From Reclinomonas americana ATCC 50394 (taxonomy: Eukaryota > Jakobida > Jakobea > Jakobida): a stretch of DNA of 40,607 bases. The stretch lies in NCBI GenBank assembly GCA_048213135.1, contig PS015264.1, positions 20,538 through 61,144 of the forward strand. Reading direction: 5' to 3'. The position numbers and the translations under genes are program-made. The notes beneath the pieces were generated by a model, which saw only the letters and a program-made list of their open reading frames with translations, was not told the DNA's origin and ran no database searches. Below are positions 1-11,992 of this stretch, in pieces (the stretch's first letter is position 1; every line of letters begins with the position of its first letter).

Positions 1-204
<204 letters not shown>

Positions 205-356
205 CTGAGCACCTTCCTCTTTCTCTTTCTCTGACCGCACAAATCACGCAAGAGTGCAAACGCAAACATTCCTCTCTACTCGCAACCTCATCCTTCAGTG
301 TGCGAGTATAAGTGCAGTTTGTGTGACCGTGACGCAGCTCACACCACAGCTCTCAG

Positions 357-506
357 ATTCTCTACTCTCCTCTCCTCTCCTCTTCTCCTCTCCTCTCCTC
401 TCCTCCCCTCTCCTCTCCTCTCCTCTCCATCTCCTCTCCATCTCCTCTCCTCTCCTCTCCTCTCCTCTCCTTTCCTCTCCTCTCCTCTCCTCTCCCCCTG
501 TCCTCT
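357..506. repeat. (TCCTC)n-type pentanucleotide array
   Basis: An irregular array of CTCCT units interrupted by CCATCT variants. It begins about 20 bases beyond the inferred donor of the last visible NHL exon. On that gene's coding strand it reads as purines (GGAGA), the opposite of most intronic arrays in this window. No gene lies in the remaining 203-356. Confidence 0.9.
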
Positions 507-528
507 CCACCCCTCCTCCCTCCCACAC

Positions 529-2807
529 AAACCCTTGATTGAGATCAACGACGCGGATGCAGTCGTTCAGTTCTGACACGAAGAGCCAATTGAGCACGGG
601 ATCGTGGCAGATCTTTTGCGGATACCTGCAGCCGCGCAACGGTGAGTGCCACAAGACATGAACGAGAGACAGAGAGAGAGGCTGCGCAACTTGAACTTGG
701 CGTCCTTGGCCAGACCATTGACAAAGCCGCTCTCCCCAGTTCCCGCCACGGTCAGCGTGAAACCGTCCGACACACGCACAGAGCGGATGCGGTGATTCAT
801 GGTGTCGGCCTGTTGGGTTTGGCGTCCGTGAAATCGATCATGGTAATGAACACATGCGCTCGCACACGAACCACAAAGAGCCTGTCGCCGACCAGCACAA
901 TGCCATCGGGGCAGTGGAAGCGCGCATTGTGGCCACGAATATCGTCATTAAAGCCAGACTCCTCTGACCCAGCAACCACGCGCATAGTCTGCTCAGGCAT
1001 GTCCAGCGCCACAACACCGCTCTTGACGCTCACATACACTACCGTGCCTGTGTGCAGCCAGGTGAGAGAGTGAGACGTAAGAGGAAGACAATGGAGAGAG
1101 CAGACAAACCAGCAGCATTGGCACAGACGCCCCTCGGCTCACACAGACGCGCATCGCGCCATGAGCCGTGCTCCAGACCACTGCACCACAGTGAGCTTCA
1201 CACAGATAAGAGGCGACAATGGAGGAAAAAAACGCACCGTTGTTTCTTGCCGCCGACCAGCGTCTGCACCGTAAGCTCCTCGACAGAGATGAGGCGAACG
1301 GCGTGATTGGAGGTGTCGGCGACGAGAATGTTGTCGTTGACCACACACAGGCCGGAGAGGAAGCCGAACTTGGCGGAACTGATCGGTCCGTCGACCAACT
1401 CGAAGCTGCCGACATTGGCGCCGCACAGGGTGAACACGCTGCCGGTCGGGTCGAGGCGACGGATGCATTGGTTGCCGCTCTCGGCTGCGAAAGTGAAGGA
1501 GGAGGGAGGGAGAGGGGGAAGGGAGAGGGGGGAGGGGGGCAGGGTGAGCCGAATCGGATTATCGTGAAGGCGGGCAAGAGGAAGGAGAGAGAAAGGAGAG
1601 CACAGTGAGATACAAAGAGTGATGTGAGTGAGATTTTAATAGGGAGGATAAACACGAAAGAATGCGATACAGCAATGCAGCACAGAGAGCGGAGAAACGA
1701 GCACAACAGATAACAACGACTAAGCACAGTGCAAGAGAAACGCTATCCAGAACGGAGGAGGTGCACAAGGGCGTCGTTAGAACGAATGCAAACGACCACG
1801 ATGAGACGCAAGGAAGGGAAAGAGCACAAGCAGCAGATCGAGAAGCGTAAGGTTGCGCATGAAGTGGAGAAGAAGGATGAGAATCAGACTCAAATCAGAC
1901 ACGTCAGCGCGGAGTAGAGGGGAACGCGATAATGGGAATGAGGAGCGAGACAAGAAAGACGGCTGAGAATTGCCATGAAGGCCCTTCGAAACGCCTGCCT
2001 TCCTCTTCTCTTCTTTACTCTATCCCTCTTCGCATACAAAATGCTGCACCGAAGACCTTCGATACGCCTGCCTTCCCTCTTCTCATAGCATGCAAAAGAA
2101 TTGCAATGTCCTCCTCTCCTTCCAACTTCTCTCTCAGGATGCAAGAGCCTTCGACATGCCTCCTTTCCCTGCTTTCGCACCCATTTCCCACTTCCCCCTT
2201 TCACCCCCTTCCCCCTACACGCCTTCCCCTTCGACTCACCAATCAACAGCGATCCCTTGGCCATCATCCCCAAATCACACGGATTGGCAAACATGGTCTC
2301 CTGCGCCGTCCCATCGCGATGCCCCTCCTGTCCCACACCGCACACCGTGCGCACCTCCAGATGCATCATGTTCACCCGCGGCGACGTCGCCGCCAACAAC
2401 GTCGTCGTCGTCGTCGTCGCCGATTCCTCCACAGCCGAGGAGGCAGAGGACACGGGCACCGTCCTGCGCGCCGGCGATGCCGAAGCCGTGCGCTGGTGGT
2501 GAAGTTGAGCGGCGGCGGCCACGCGCGGCGTCGGACGAGCCGAAGTCATTGATGGCGGTGGTGGTGGAATGAACGCAGGACCCGCACTCACCAGTGACGG
2601 TGGCTGCTGAGTCACCAATGGAGGTGGAGGAGGAGACACTGCGGTGGCGCTGGGTGGACGAAAGAGTTGCTGTTTGTATTGTGCTGGTTGTGGGGAACCG
2701 CGCGCAGCTGCTGCTGCTGGTGAGGGCGATGCCGAGTCCATCATGTATGCGGAGAGACGAGGAGGTGCGAGGAGAGAGGGGTTGTGACCGGCACCAGTGG
2801 GCGTCAT
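529..2807 (-). CDS. NHL-repeat beta-propeller protein with proline-rich N-terminus (3' end outside window)
   Basis: Inferred exons, 5' to 3': 2807-2240, 1484-1238, 1180-1149 (a 32-base microexon), 1047-872, 809-691, 625-529. Phases agree throughout and give 413 residues so far. The first ~150 residues are low-complexity Ala/Pro/Ser/Thr. About five NHL repeats follow, each with the pattern GxxxG..DG...A.F..P then LxVAxxxNxxIR: LLIAESGNQCIRRLD, ILVADTSNHAVRLIS, a degenerate third unit, LFVADTMNHRIRSV and LFVSELNDCIRVVDL. A sixth blade and the stop are expected to the left. NHL propellers usually bind proteins or RNA. No catalytic domain, RING or membrane helix is visible, so the role is unknown. 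ATG at 2807 is the first in-frame start; an acceptor at 2831 with an open frame behind it allows an extra 5' exon instead. Confidence 0.8.
1485..2239 (-). other. Long intron of the NHL gene
   Basis: Donor GTGAGT follows the codons for GSLLI. The acceptor precedes ESGNQ, which restores the NHL motif LLIAESGNQCIRRLD. A pyrimidine-rich stretch (AG-rich on the + strand, about 1495-1550) sits directly upstream of the acceptor. No coding potential was found inside. Confidence 0.8.
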
Positions 2808-3234
2808 GCTGCGCAGGAACTCCTCCACGCCTGTGTGCGCGAGTGTGAGTATGTGTGTGAGTGTGTGAGATACAGAATGTATTGACGAAACCAATCGGCG
2901 ATGCTGTTCGCTGCATGGCGAGGCGAGGAGTGGAGGAGGAAGAAGGAAGGAAGGAAGCAAGCAGAGGTGTGCGCGTGAGTGAGGTTCGAGTGTAGTGGAG
3001 AGGTGCCTTGCAATCCGTTGACCGGTTCGACCGTTGGATGAAAAATGTGTCGTCGCGATTGGAGTGACTTGCAGTTGACGGAAGCCTCTCTGCAGCAGAC
3101 ACAGAAAAAGGAAGCGTGCAAGCGGCTGGCGTTGCTGCGTGCGCGTGGCATTTTGTGTAATGCATCTACAGTCGAAATCGACTTGAAATTTCACGCAAAC
3201 GCACAGAAACGCACTCGCTGACAGCGCACGCACT
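2808..3234. promoter_or_regulatory. Shared upstream region of two divergent genes
   Basis: The 427 bases lie between the ATG of the NHL gene (-) and the ATG of the coiled-coil gene (+), so both promoters and 5' leaders must lie here. There is a GTGTGTGAGTGTGTG stretch near 2850 but no clear TATA box. If the NHL gene has a further 5' exon, the region is shorter. Confidence 0.5.
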
Positions 3235-6160
3235 ATGGTCTCACGGCGTGATGCCGGCTCGCCCTCCTTTCTCACCGAGGTGGCGCACCTGCCAGGTAAC
3301 GCACACTCACACTCACACACACTCTTCTTTCCTCGTGTATTCACGTCCTGTTCACAGATGTGACTCGCGAGTCCATTCCTCCGCGCCCGCCTCCCTCGGC
3401 ACACGAACCGTTTGTGCTGCCGACGCCAGGCGCACAAAGTGGCTCGTTTCGACGCACAAGAGGCACGGCTGCGTCGAGTTCCGCTCTCGATCTGCGCTTT
3501 CCACCCGTGTCGCCGGATCGAGCAGGCTCGGACGCCGCCACAACACTCTCGCGCTTCACTGACCTGCGCAACACCAAGTACGACTATCTGCTCTATGTTC
3601 TCGACAAGCAAGAGGTAATCAGGCTCTACGATCATGCCTGCTTGCACCCAGTCTCATCCACCGCATGCAGGAGGACGCCGAGGGCGAGAAAAAGGCCACC
3701 ACTGCGGTTGCTTCACCGTCGCCCATGTCGCCGTCGCGTCGCGATCCTCGTCTCGATCAGCTGTATGTGTCGTTGCTGGAGCCTGTGCCATCGGCCGACA
3801 CGCAGGCCAATGGTGGTGCTGGGGATCGAGGTCGCGGAAGGGCACAGCAAGGTCAGCAATGATCATCAGATGCTGGTGTATTCCTTGTGTCGCGTCTCAC
3901 ACGCGTGCATGCATGCACAGCGGCGAGTTCCTTTGTGACCAAGAAGCGACGGCTGAACAGCCAGAGTGTCAGCTCGCATGAGAGCTTGTCGACACTGCGC
4001 AATCTGGAACGACGGCTGACCAAGCTGGCCAGCGACAGCAAGGAGCGGAGAGATCTGGAGATGCGCGTTGGTGAGCAGAAGTGTGTGCAGGAGAAGCCGC
4101 AACAGGAGGGATCGATTCTCACTGTGTCCTCTCCCAGCCGAGTACTTGCGCGAGAGACGACACTCGGACGGCACACTGAGTATTCTGGAGCGCAACAAGA
4201 GGGCGCTGATCGAGTCGGCGCCAGATGCCAAGGCTGAGCGGCTGGAGAACAAGGTGAGAGTGTGGTGTCGCGCGCGGTCCATTGTCTGTCGAGGTCGTCC
4301 TCCTCCTCACGCCACCTATCATGCAGGCGCGGTTTTTCGTGGAGCACCAGCACGAAGTGCTGCAGCGCAGTGTGGAGGTGTTTGCTGAGCGACAAGAGCG
4401 ATTGGCGGAGAAGCTGGCGCAGCAGGAGCGGGTGCGTGTGCACTCTCGTTGATCCACGGATCTCTTTTCCCACCTTTCCTCTCATCCGTGAGACCACAGA
4501 CGCAACGCTCCAAGGAGGACATTCTGGCGGAGATGGTGCAGCGTAATGTGCTCACCATTGTCATCACCACGGCCAGTCGGCTGCTGGTTCTTTCTCGGGC
4601 GCTGATGGTCAGTGACCAACCAAGTGAGTGAGAAAGTGTGCACTTGTCTCTCGCTCACTCCCCATGCGCTGCAGAACGACCGTGCTTGCCGACAAGTGCG
4701 CGTCAAACTGCACACCAAGGCCGCCTTGCTGCAGCGCAACATGCAGATGTGGTATCGTCGGCTCGTCACTCGGCGCTTCTCCAACGGCATGCGCGTTTTC
4801 ACTCGGTACTGCGAATGGAGTTTGTCAGCATTCAATCGCGTCGCTCCTCACTTCACCGCCAACACAGAGTTTTCAACGCGTACCTGTCGAAGAGGAGGCG
4901 TCGTTTCAGGGTGCAGGCTGTGAACTGGATCATCGAGTTCCTCAACGCGCAGCGTGAATCCACGAAACTGGTCATTATTGTTCGACGCTTCCGCAATGCC
5001 GGTCTGTGACTGTTGTGTATCGCGTCCGCACACCATTGTCAAGCACACTCACCGCCAAGCGTGTAGTCCGCAAGATCCAGTCGTTCTTCCGACAACGTCA
5101 GTTCCAAAACGTGACACGCTACGGTCTCAGTATGCAATCGTGGGATCGTTCGGCGTCCAATATTATCGCCGCGTACGACTATGCTTTGCAGGTTAGGTGT
5201 CGACGAGTAATTCTCTCCTTCATCCTATCTGTACCTCACACTTCCTTGCCACAGTATCAACGCGCGGCAGCCCGCAATCCCAACTTCCAGATGCCGCGCC
5301 CTCCTCCCGACAACTACATGCGATCTCTGTTGCGTGCACTCCAAGTTGTTTCGACAGTCGAGCCAGTCTGTCTGATGTGCCCTCACCCCCCTGCAGTTCA
5401 CTTTTCCCCAACGTCACCTTGTCGATCGCTGGCAAGAAGGAGCTGCTGAAGCGCATGTCCAGGTTGGATTATCATTCATTGCATGTGTGTCCGTGCCACA
5501 CCGCCGCTGAACATTTGTGTGCGTGAACACAGAGATCAAAAGATGGCGGTGCTGCAGGAACACTGGCGCGAACAGCAGCGCCAGTTCCGGGAACGTCTGC
5601 GGCAGTATCATGAGGACTTCAAGGCCTTCCAGAAAATGGCGGCCTACATCAAGATGCGCCGTGTTGTTACTGGCCGGGTCGCCGAGAACATTGATCTCGA
5701 TCCGCCTGTGTTGCCGACCATGCGCATCGTCATCTCAGAGGAAGAGGTATTGCGGTATGCTTTCGCGCTCCCCCCATCATCGTGCACTCACCGCCGAGTG
5801 CCCGTGCAGATCATGCGACTGATTGATCGCGCAATCACCGACGCCGCCATGAAACTGCGTGCCTCATTCCACCGATCCTCATCTCCGTTGCGTTCACTCC
5901 ACGTGAAGCACTCTTCACTCACGCCGCTGACTCCCCCCATATCCAGTGAGCGGCCAGTGTCGCCACCGACCACAGAAGATGTCCCGCCTCCACCATCCAC
6001 GCCACCCTCCGAAACTGCTCCTGCAGACGACGACGACGACGACGCCTGCTCGCCAGATTCCCAGCCACAGGAAACTCCAGTCGCTGCACCCGGTGCCAGT
6101 GAGAGCGCCGAGGAACGACCACTGGTGCCGATTCTGCCTCCCACTGCGTTTAGGAAATGA
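3235..6160 (+). CDS. Coiled-coil protein with IQ-like stretches, unknown function
   Basis: Fourteen exons are inferred: 3235-3295, 3358-3614, 3671-3851, 3921-4070, 4138-4253, 4327-4431, 4500-4607, 4675-4819, 4870-5001, 5067-5191, 5255-5328, 5397-5462, 5533-5746, 5810-6160. All phases join and give 694 residues. Residues ~20-190 are Pro/Ser-rich and probably disordered. Residues ~200-330 are highly charged and helical (for example LRNLERRLTKLASDSKERRD), typical of coiled coil. Residues ~350-480 are basic and aromatic with an IQ-like element (VRKIQSFFRQRQFQN) that could bind calmodulin or a light chain. Residues ~510-560 hold another helix (EHWREQQRQFRERLRQYHED). The tail is acidic and Pro-rich with six Asp in a row. 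I do not recognise a family; cytoskeletal or basal-body association is conceivable but only a guess. Confidence 0.8.
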
Positions 6161-6433
6161 AATCTGTTTGCAATATGCTCATTTCACCACAGCGAGGTGG
6201 GCGTGTACACTGCTCACTTGTTCTCGGCAGCGTAGCACCAAAATGCCTTCTCACATAAACAGATCAACACACAAAATGCAAATCGCGGAAACTATACATG
6301 TCTTTTTCTCTCTACTCCTTCTCCTTATCCCGTCACTCCATAACTCACTGCACCTCAACAAACACATACAAAAAATCATGTACGGCCGAGCACGTACCTC
6401 ATTCTCTTCCACTGTCTCTACTCTTTCAGGTGA
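6161..6433. other. Convergent intergenic region
   Basis: The 273 bases between two facing stop codons must hold both 3' UTRs. I see no convincing AATAAA on either strand and no gene. Confidence 0.6.
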
Positions 6434-9400
6434 TTACGGACTGAACGACAGCTCAAAGGTCACTCGGCAAAACACGAAAAAGATGACGGCCATGATCGCC
6501 TGCAGCAGGAACCAGAAGCCCATCACCGACGGACCCATGATGCCAGACGAGCGGTTGATGACAAACGGCGGCGTCTGCGAGAACGACTTGCGCGGCACGA
6601 CGTTCTGCGGCGGTGGTCGCACCGGTGGTCGCAGATCAGCAGCCGCACGTAACCGCTCGTCAGCCGACAAGGAGGCCATGGAGATGCGCTCACGAGGTGG
6701 GCTGGCCGCAGCGGTGTGGTGCTTGCGACGGCGGGATGCGGGAGGCGACGGTTGCTTGGGCGAGGCATCCACCAGCGCAAAGCAGTCGACACGCGTGATA
6801 TCGCGAGTCACTGCACGCTCGTCCACTTCGTCCACAGTGGCGGCGGTCGCCGCCGACACTGGCGGTGGTGATTGAGGCGATGCGCTTGACGCAGCATTGA
6901 CCTTGCCGTGCACCGACTCGAGCAGCTCGACAATGCGTTCCTGGCGCTGCGATTCGACCGACGACTCTTGCTGACGGCGCAGCGAAGCAGTGACTTTCTT
7001 CACCGCCGAGGCCGCGGCCTCCTCGGCCACCGACACCATCTCCTGACGCATGGCCTGGCGCATGTCCAGCATGGCGGCTGTGACGAAAAGGGACAGGATG
7101 AGCTAAAGGAGGGCAAGAGAAAAAAGAGTGTGGACACACGCACCCTTCATCTCGCGTGCGAGCTGCGCCGCAAGCTCGGACACTGCACTCTCCACAACCT
7201 TTTGTGGGTTGGACGCCTGCGGAATGGCGTCGAGGCGTTCGGCCACTTGCTGCACCACGGCGTCGTGCTTGTTCTGCACAGTGCGAATGTCGCCAATCTG
7301 CTCCTCGATGCGGGTGATGCAGTCTGCGTGCGGCGGAGAGGGTGAGCTGCTGCTGATTTTAGTCGCCAGGGACACAGAGGGGGAGACAAACCGTGCCAGT
7401 TGGTCTTCTCGACGGTGTCAACAGTCTCGCCAGCAGTAGCAACAATGCCTGCGTACGTGCAAAAGGCGGTGAGGAGTGGGAGGGATAGAGAGACCGGGGT
7501 TACTGCTCACTGTGCGCACCACCAGCAGACTTCACGAAGCGGGCGGCTACCAGGTCGGTCACGCTGTCGCTAATCTGCGACGCACGCTGCAGCAGCGGGG
7601 TCACAGTTGACGAGGGAACCGCATTGGCAGTGCGGTGGAGAGCGGCGATAATGTCGGTCTCCAGGTGCTGCGCAAAGCCTGTGTGGTGTGGTGGTGGTGG
7701 TGGGGGGTGAGTTTCGTGTGTGCTTGGAGAGATCATCGGAATGTGCGAATGCACGCACCTTCCATGCGCTTGCTGAGTTGGCCTTCGCGGTTCTGAATGG
7801 CCTCCTTGGTGGCGGCGCAGGCCTTTTCAGCCAGGCGCTCCGACAGGGTCGAGAATTCCTCTGTGCGAAAGGGGGAAGTGAGTGAGGGGGAGGGCGGAGA
7901 AGGAAGAAAGGAGAAGGAGATAACGGAGAGGGAGAAAAGGGAGAGGGAGATAAGGGAGAGGGAGATAAGGGAGAGGGAGATAAGGGAGAGGGAGCTAAGG
8001 GAGAGGGAGCTAAGGGAGAGGGGGATAAGGGAGAGGGAGATAAGGGAGAGGGAGATAAGAGAGGGAGCTCAGGGAGAGGAAGATAAGGAAGATGGAGACG
8101 GAAAGGGAGAGGTAAGAGGAAGAGGAAGAGGGAAAGCGGGTAGAGGGAACAGGGAACAGGGAAAAGGGAAGAGCGAAGAGGGAAGAGGGAAGAGGGGAAG
8201 AGGGAGAGACTGAGACAAAGCAGACTGGGAGAACGGCACTCAACTCTCAAACTTGTCCTGCGCCAGCTCGCTGGCAGTGCGCTTGGAGACGGCCGACACA
8301 GTTCGGTCAATCATCTCGCTGACGCTGTCTTGCGTGGAGCGGAACCACTCTGCGTGCCATGGAGTTGAGAGGCACGAAACTGAACGACGGGTAAGGCAAC
8401 AAAGATCTCACGAACCAGTCATGTGATCGCTGAGTGCAGCGCGCAGCTGCTTCGAAAGCAGGCCAAAGGTGCCGACTCGAAGGCGAATCGACTCGGCCTC
8501 CACCATATTGTCGGCGTCTGTTATGCAAAACAGTCAGCGCACAGAAAGAGGACGCTGGCCTGCATGTCGTTCTGACGCACCAGCCACCGCCTCGGCCACC
8601 GCTTGGCGAGCCTCGTCGGGCGAGTAGGAAGTTGCAAACTTGCCGTTCTCCAGCTGCTGGTTGACCACGGCAATGGCCGCAAAGCACTCATTGATGCGCT
8701 CCGCGTTGCCGGCCGTAGCTTGTATGATCTCTGCGCGATGATGTGTACCGAAATCAGCACCCTGCATGACGACGACGAGAGACATGAAGAACATGCGCCT
8801 CACTCACCCTGCAGGTGAGCCAGCACCACATGGTGCTCCTTGGCAGACTCGAGTCGCAGCACTTTCTCTGCACGAGCGAAAGAGAGAGAAATCATAAGCA
8901 AAGAAAACGACGCGAAAATGCACGAGGAGTGCCAAGGACCTTGCAGGCGCTCCAACTCGGAGAACAGTCGGCGGTAGTAGGTGGGGGCTGCGCGCATTTC
9001 AGAGTGAGGCAAAGTAAGATGAAAGGCAGGAGAGAAGGATTAACTCACAAACTGCACTGCGGGTGCCGCCCGGCGACATGGAGTGGAACGACTGCTCGAG
9101 CGACCCAGAGCTGGTGTTCAACGCCGGTGGAGCCGGAAGGGTGCGGAAACGGACCTTCTCGCGCTGCTCGCGAGTGACGCGCGTCATCTCGGCGTGCTTC
9201 TGGCGCATCTGGTCAATGGCGTCACACACTTCGCTCGGGTTCGACGCCGTCGAGGTGGTGGTGGTGTCGGCGGCCGCGGTGGTGGTGGTGGTGGTGGTCG
9301 CGGAGGTGACAGTTGTTGCGATGCTCGGCTCGCTTTGCATGCGCTGAAGGAGTGGCTTGACGGCCTTGAGCATGGCCTCGTGGTGCTTCAGGATGTCTGC

Positions 9401-11388
9401 CGGGGTGAGAGGCAAGGGTGGGTAATGGGGAAGAGGGACAGGAGAAGGGGAAGAGGGTGGAAGAGGGTGGAAGAGGGTGGAAGAGGGTGCAAGAGGGAAG
9501 GAGAGGAAGGACGAGGGAGGAAGAGGGGGAAAGAGGGAGGAAGAGGGAGGAAGAGGGTGGAAGAGGGAGGAAGAGGGAGGAAGAGGGAGGAAGAGGGACA
9601 GGAGAAGGGGAAGAGGGAGGAAGAGGGAGGAAGAGGGAGGAAGAGGGAGGAAGAGGGAGGAAGAGGGAGGAAGAGGGAGGAAGAGGGAGGAAGAGGGAGG
9701 AAGAGGGAGGAAGAGGGAGGAAGAGGGAGGAAGAGAGGGGAAGAGAGGGGAAGAGGGTGGAAGAGGGTGGAAGAGGGTGGAAGAGGGCGAAAGAGGGTGG
9801 AAGAGGGAAGACTAGAGAGAAGAAAAGGAGAGCGAGGAGAGAGATGCAAGAGTGAGAAGAGAGACGGGAGCAGCGGTGGAAAGGAGGCGCGAACAGGAAG
9901 ATAAACAACAGTGAGATGGCAGACATCATACGCAGTTTGGTGGGTGATGTATGTGAAAGAAAGAAGCGGCAAGGAGAGAGGAAATATCAAGAAAAGAAAG
10001 TGTCTGAGAAATGCCCATTCCCTTTCCACATACCTCGCTGCTGCTCGCTAATGGCGCTCTGGCTGCCGCGAATCGTGTCGAGGTCGCCGGCAAACTCCTG
10101 CAGCAGCTCGTTCATGAACGCGGTAAAGTGCGCGCGCATGTCCACCTCCTCCGCCTGAGCAGGCATCGCCAAGGCCGCTTGCGCCTCGGCGGTGGCCGTC
10201 GACATGACAGAAGTGCTGGTGCCGCGAATGCCCTCCATGAGGTCGTGCAGCTGGTCTTGGATGAAGAGGATTTGCGTGCGCAAATCGTCGGCCACCGTGC
10301 TCAGCTCCTGGCCAGTGACAACATCGGCGGGGAGACCGCTCATGAGCGACGAGTTGAGCGAGCCGCGACGAGCTATTTTTTCGAGCAAAAGAGTCAGGAA
10401 AATGATGGAAAAAGGGAGTTAATGAGACCCGTACTCACCACGAGCGACCGAGGACGGCGTGCCGAGGTTGAGCACAGCGGGTGAGCGCAGACCAGCAAAC
10501 AGGTCGCCGGCCGTGCACGGGGTAATCGGCAGCACGTCGGGCTCCACCAGACCCTCAGTGAGGATGCTGACCGAGCCGCGGCGGTGAATCGACATGGGCG
10601 TGGTGGCGGCAGCAATGACGGCGGCCACCGCACTGCTGCTGTTGCTGCTGCTCTGCTTGATCTCTTTCTCCTTCTCGGAGAGACGCGCCTCCAGCTCACG
10701 CATCTTCAGGTAGTTCTCGTTGATCTCGTGCAGCCACTCCTGCTCCTTGTGCATGTACTCGAGCTCGACCTGCTGCAGCTTCTCGCAGTCTTGCATCGAC
10801 TCGGTGATCTGCAACGACGAACATCAAATAAGCTCGCACGCGTCACAACAAGACTGCGTTTGCGTGAAAGGCACACCTGTCGCTCCAGATCACGAATGCG
10901 CGTCTCCTTCTCCAGCAATTCGCGATTGAGATCGCGCATGTCGGTCGGCAGCTGGAACGAGGGGCGACGAGTGGCGGAGAGCGGGGTGTTGCTGCCACCG
11001 ACACTGGTGTTGAGCACGGCGCTGCCAGTGGACATGGTCGCGCGGTGTCGCGACACCACCGACGACGGAGGAGGCACGGCCGGCGATCGAGTCGACGACA
11101 GGAAGCAGTGCAACGCGTCGCACGAGTCGTCCAGTGGCGATCGCTCCGAAGCCGGTTCAGGCGCCGGTGGCGACGCGCCCAGGAACGAGTTGCTGGGCGA
11201 CATGCCTTCAGAGAGAGAGAGAGAGACACACACACCAATGAGAATATGACAAACGGTTTGTGAGGCAACAATGCACGCACCTGGTCCAAAGCTGCACGGT
11301 GACGGAATGTGCTCATCGTCCAGCAATGCAGCCGCGCTGTTCTTGCGCTGCATGCACCATCGTGTGTGAGTGAGCGCGACAGACAGAC

Positions 11389-11426
<38 letters not shown>

Positions 11427-11992
11427 CGCGCAGCACTCACCCGTGTCGACAAGGCGTGAATGGGCGAGTCCAATGGCATGAGCTCCCCGCCCGTGGGCGA
11501 CAACTGCAGTGCCGACGAGAGGCTAATGACCGACACCTTGCGCGCACTGGCATCATACGAGGCATACAGTGGCGTGGTCTCCTCATCGTCGCCTCCAATC
11601 TCCTCGGCCTCCTCCACACGCGGAGGTGACGAGGCCTCAAAGAGATCATACACGCCCTGCTTTTGCACGGCCAGGCGCACTGAGCGCCGCACAATCTCCT
11701 CTGCCGAGGAGGACGAGTCGCCCATCAACGGCAACGAGTTGTCGAGGTAGTCCATACTGGTGGCCGTTGAGTGGCGCAAGGCACGTGCCTGCTCTGCAAA
11801 TGGTGCAATTGCCGAGCAGACTCGTCGGGAAGAGGAGGAGGAGGAGGAGGGTGGAGAGAGTGTGCGGAACGAGGGCAGTGCGTGTGAACGCGAAGGAGAG
11901 TGGTGAGAGAAAGAAGAGGAAGAAGAGGAGGAAAGAGGTGGAGTGGTGGTCCTGGCGCTCTGACGGCGGAGAAACGAGTCAAAGCCGCGCAT
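6434..11992 (-). CDS. Large coiled-coil protein with C-terminal membrane anchor, unknown function
   Basis: Sixteen exons are inferred: 11992-11441, 11347-11281, 11205-10877, 10808-10439, 10372-10034, 9396-9049, 8987-8940, 8867-8808, 8730-8581, 8517-8416, 8349-8245, 7860-7759, 7678-7520, 7448-7392, 7323-7144, 7077-6434. Every phase joins, giving 1203 residues (1202 if the alternative donor after 7523 is used). The N-terminal ~420 residues are Ser/Arg/Pro-rich with an acidic block. From ~420 come helical, coiled-coil-like stretches (LNRELLEKETRIRDLERQ; EYMHKEQEWLHEINENYLK), continuing through amphipathic helices to ~1050. A linker follows, and a single hydrophobic helix (MGFWFLLQAIMAVIFFVFCR) lies ~10 residues from the end. 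This is tail-anchored, golgin- or tether-like architecture, with the bulk in the cytosol and the anchor probably in ER, Golgi or nuclear envelope. No family is recognised. ATG 11992 starts MRGFDSFLRR. Confidence 0.82.
7870..8215. repeat. 15-base-period minisatellite in an intron
   Basis: About a dozen imperfect copies of GAGAGGGAGATAAGG (+ strand), degrading into GGGAAGAG words. It fills the intron between exons 8349-8245 and 7860-7759 and ends just upstream of the acceptor. On the coding strand it is a pyrimidine tract. Confidence 0.9.
9420..9830. repeat. 10-base-period minisatellite (AAGAGGGAGG)n in an intron
   Basis: About 35 near-perfect copies of AAGAGGGAGG with occasional AAGAGGGTGG variants. 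It occupies the acceptor-proximal part of the intron between exons 10372-10034 and 9396-9049. It is pyrimidine-rich on the coding strand. Long Arg/Glu/Gly frames through it are repeat artefacts. Confidence 0.92.

Noticed and set aside
1059-1246. GC donor (GCAAGA) in the NHL gene to repair a phase mismatch
   Set aside because: A 32-base microexon at 1180-1149 fixes the phase with GT-AG sites and supplies the missing GLEHGSWRDAR part of the NHL repeat.
7870-9830. CRISPR-like repeat arrays
   Set aside because: Units are contiguous and purine-only without unique spacers, in introns of a eukaryotic gene.
7797-9904. Long Arg/Glu/Gly-rich frames on the plus strand
   Set aside because: They exist only because the 15- and 10-base repeat arrays lack stop codons in several frames. 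The arrays lie in introns of a well-supported minus-strand gene.
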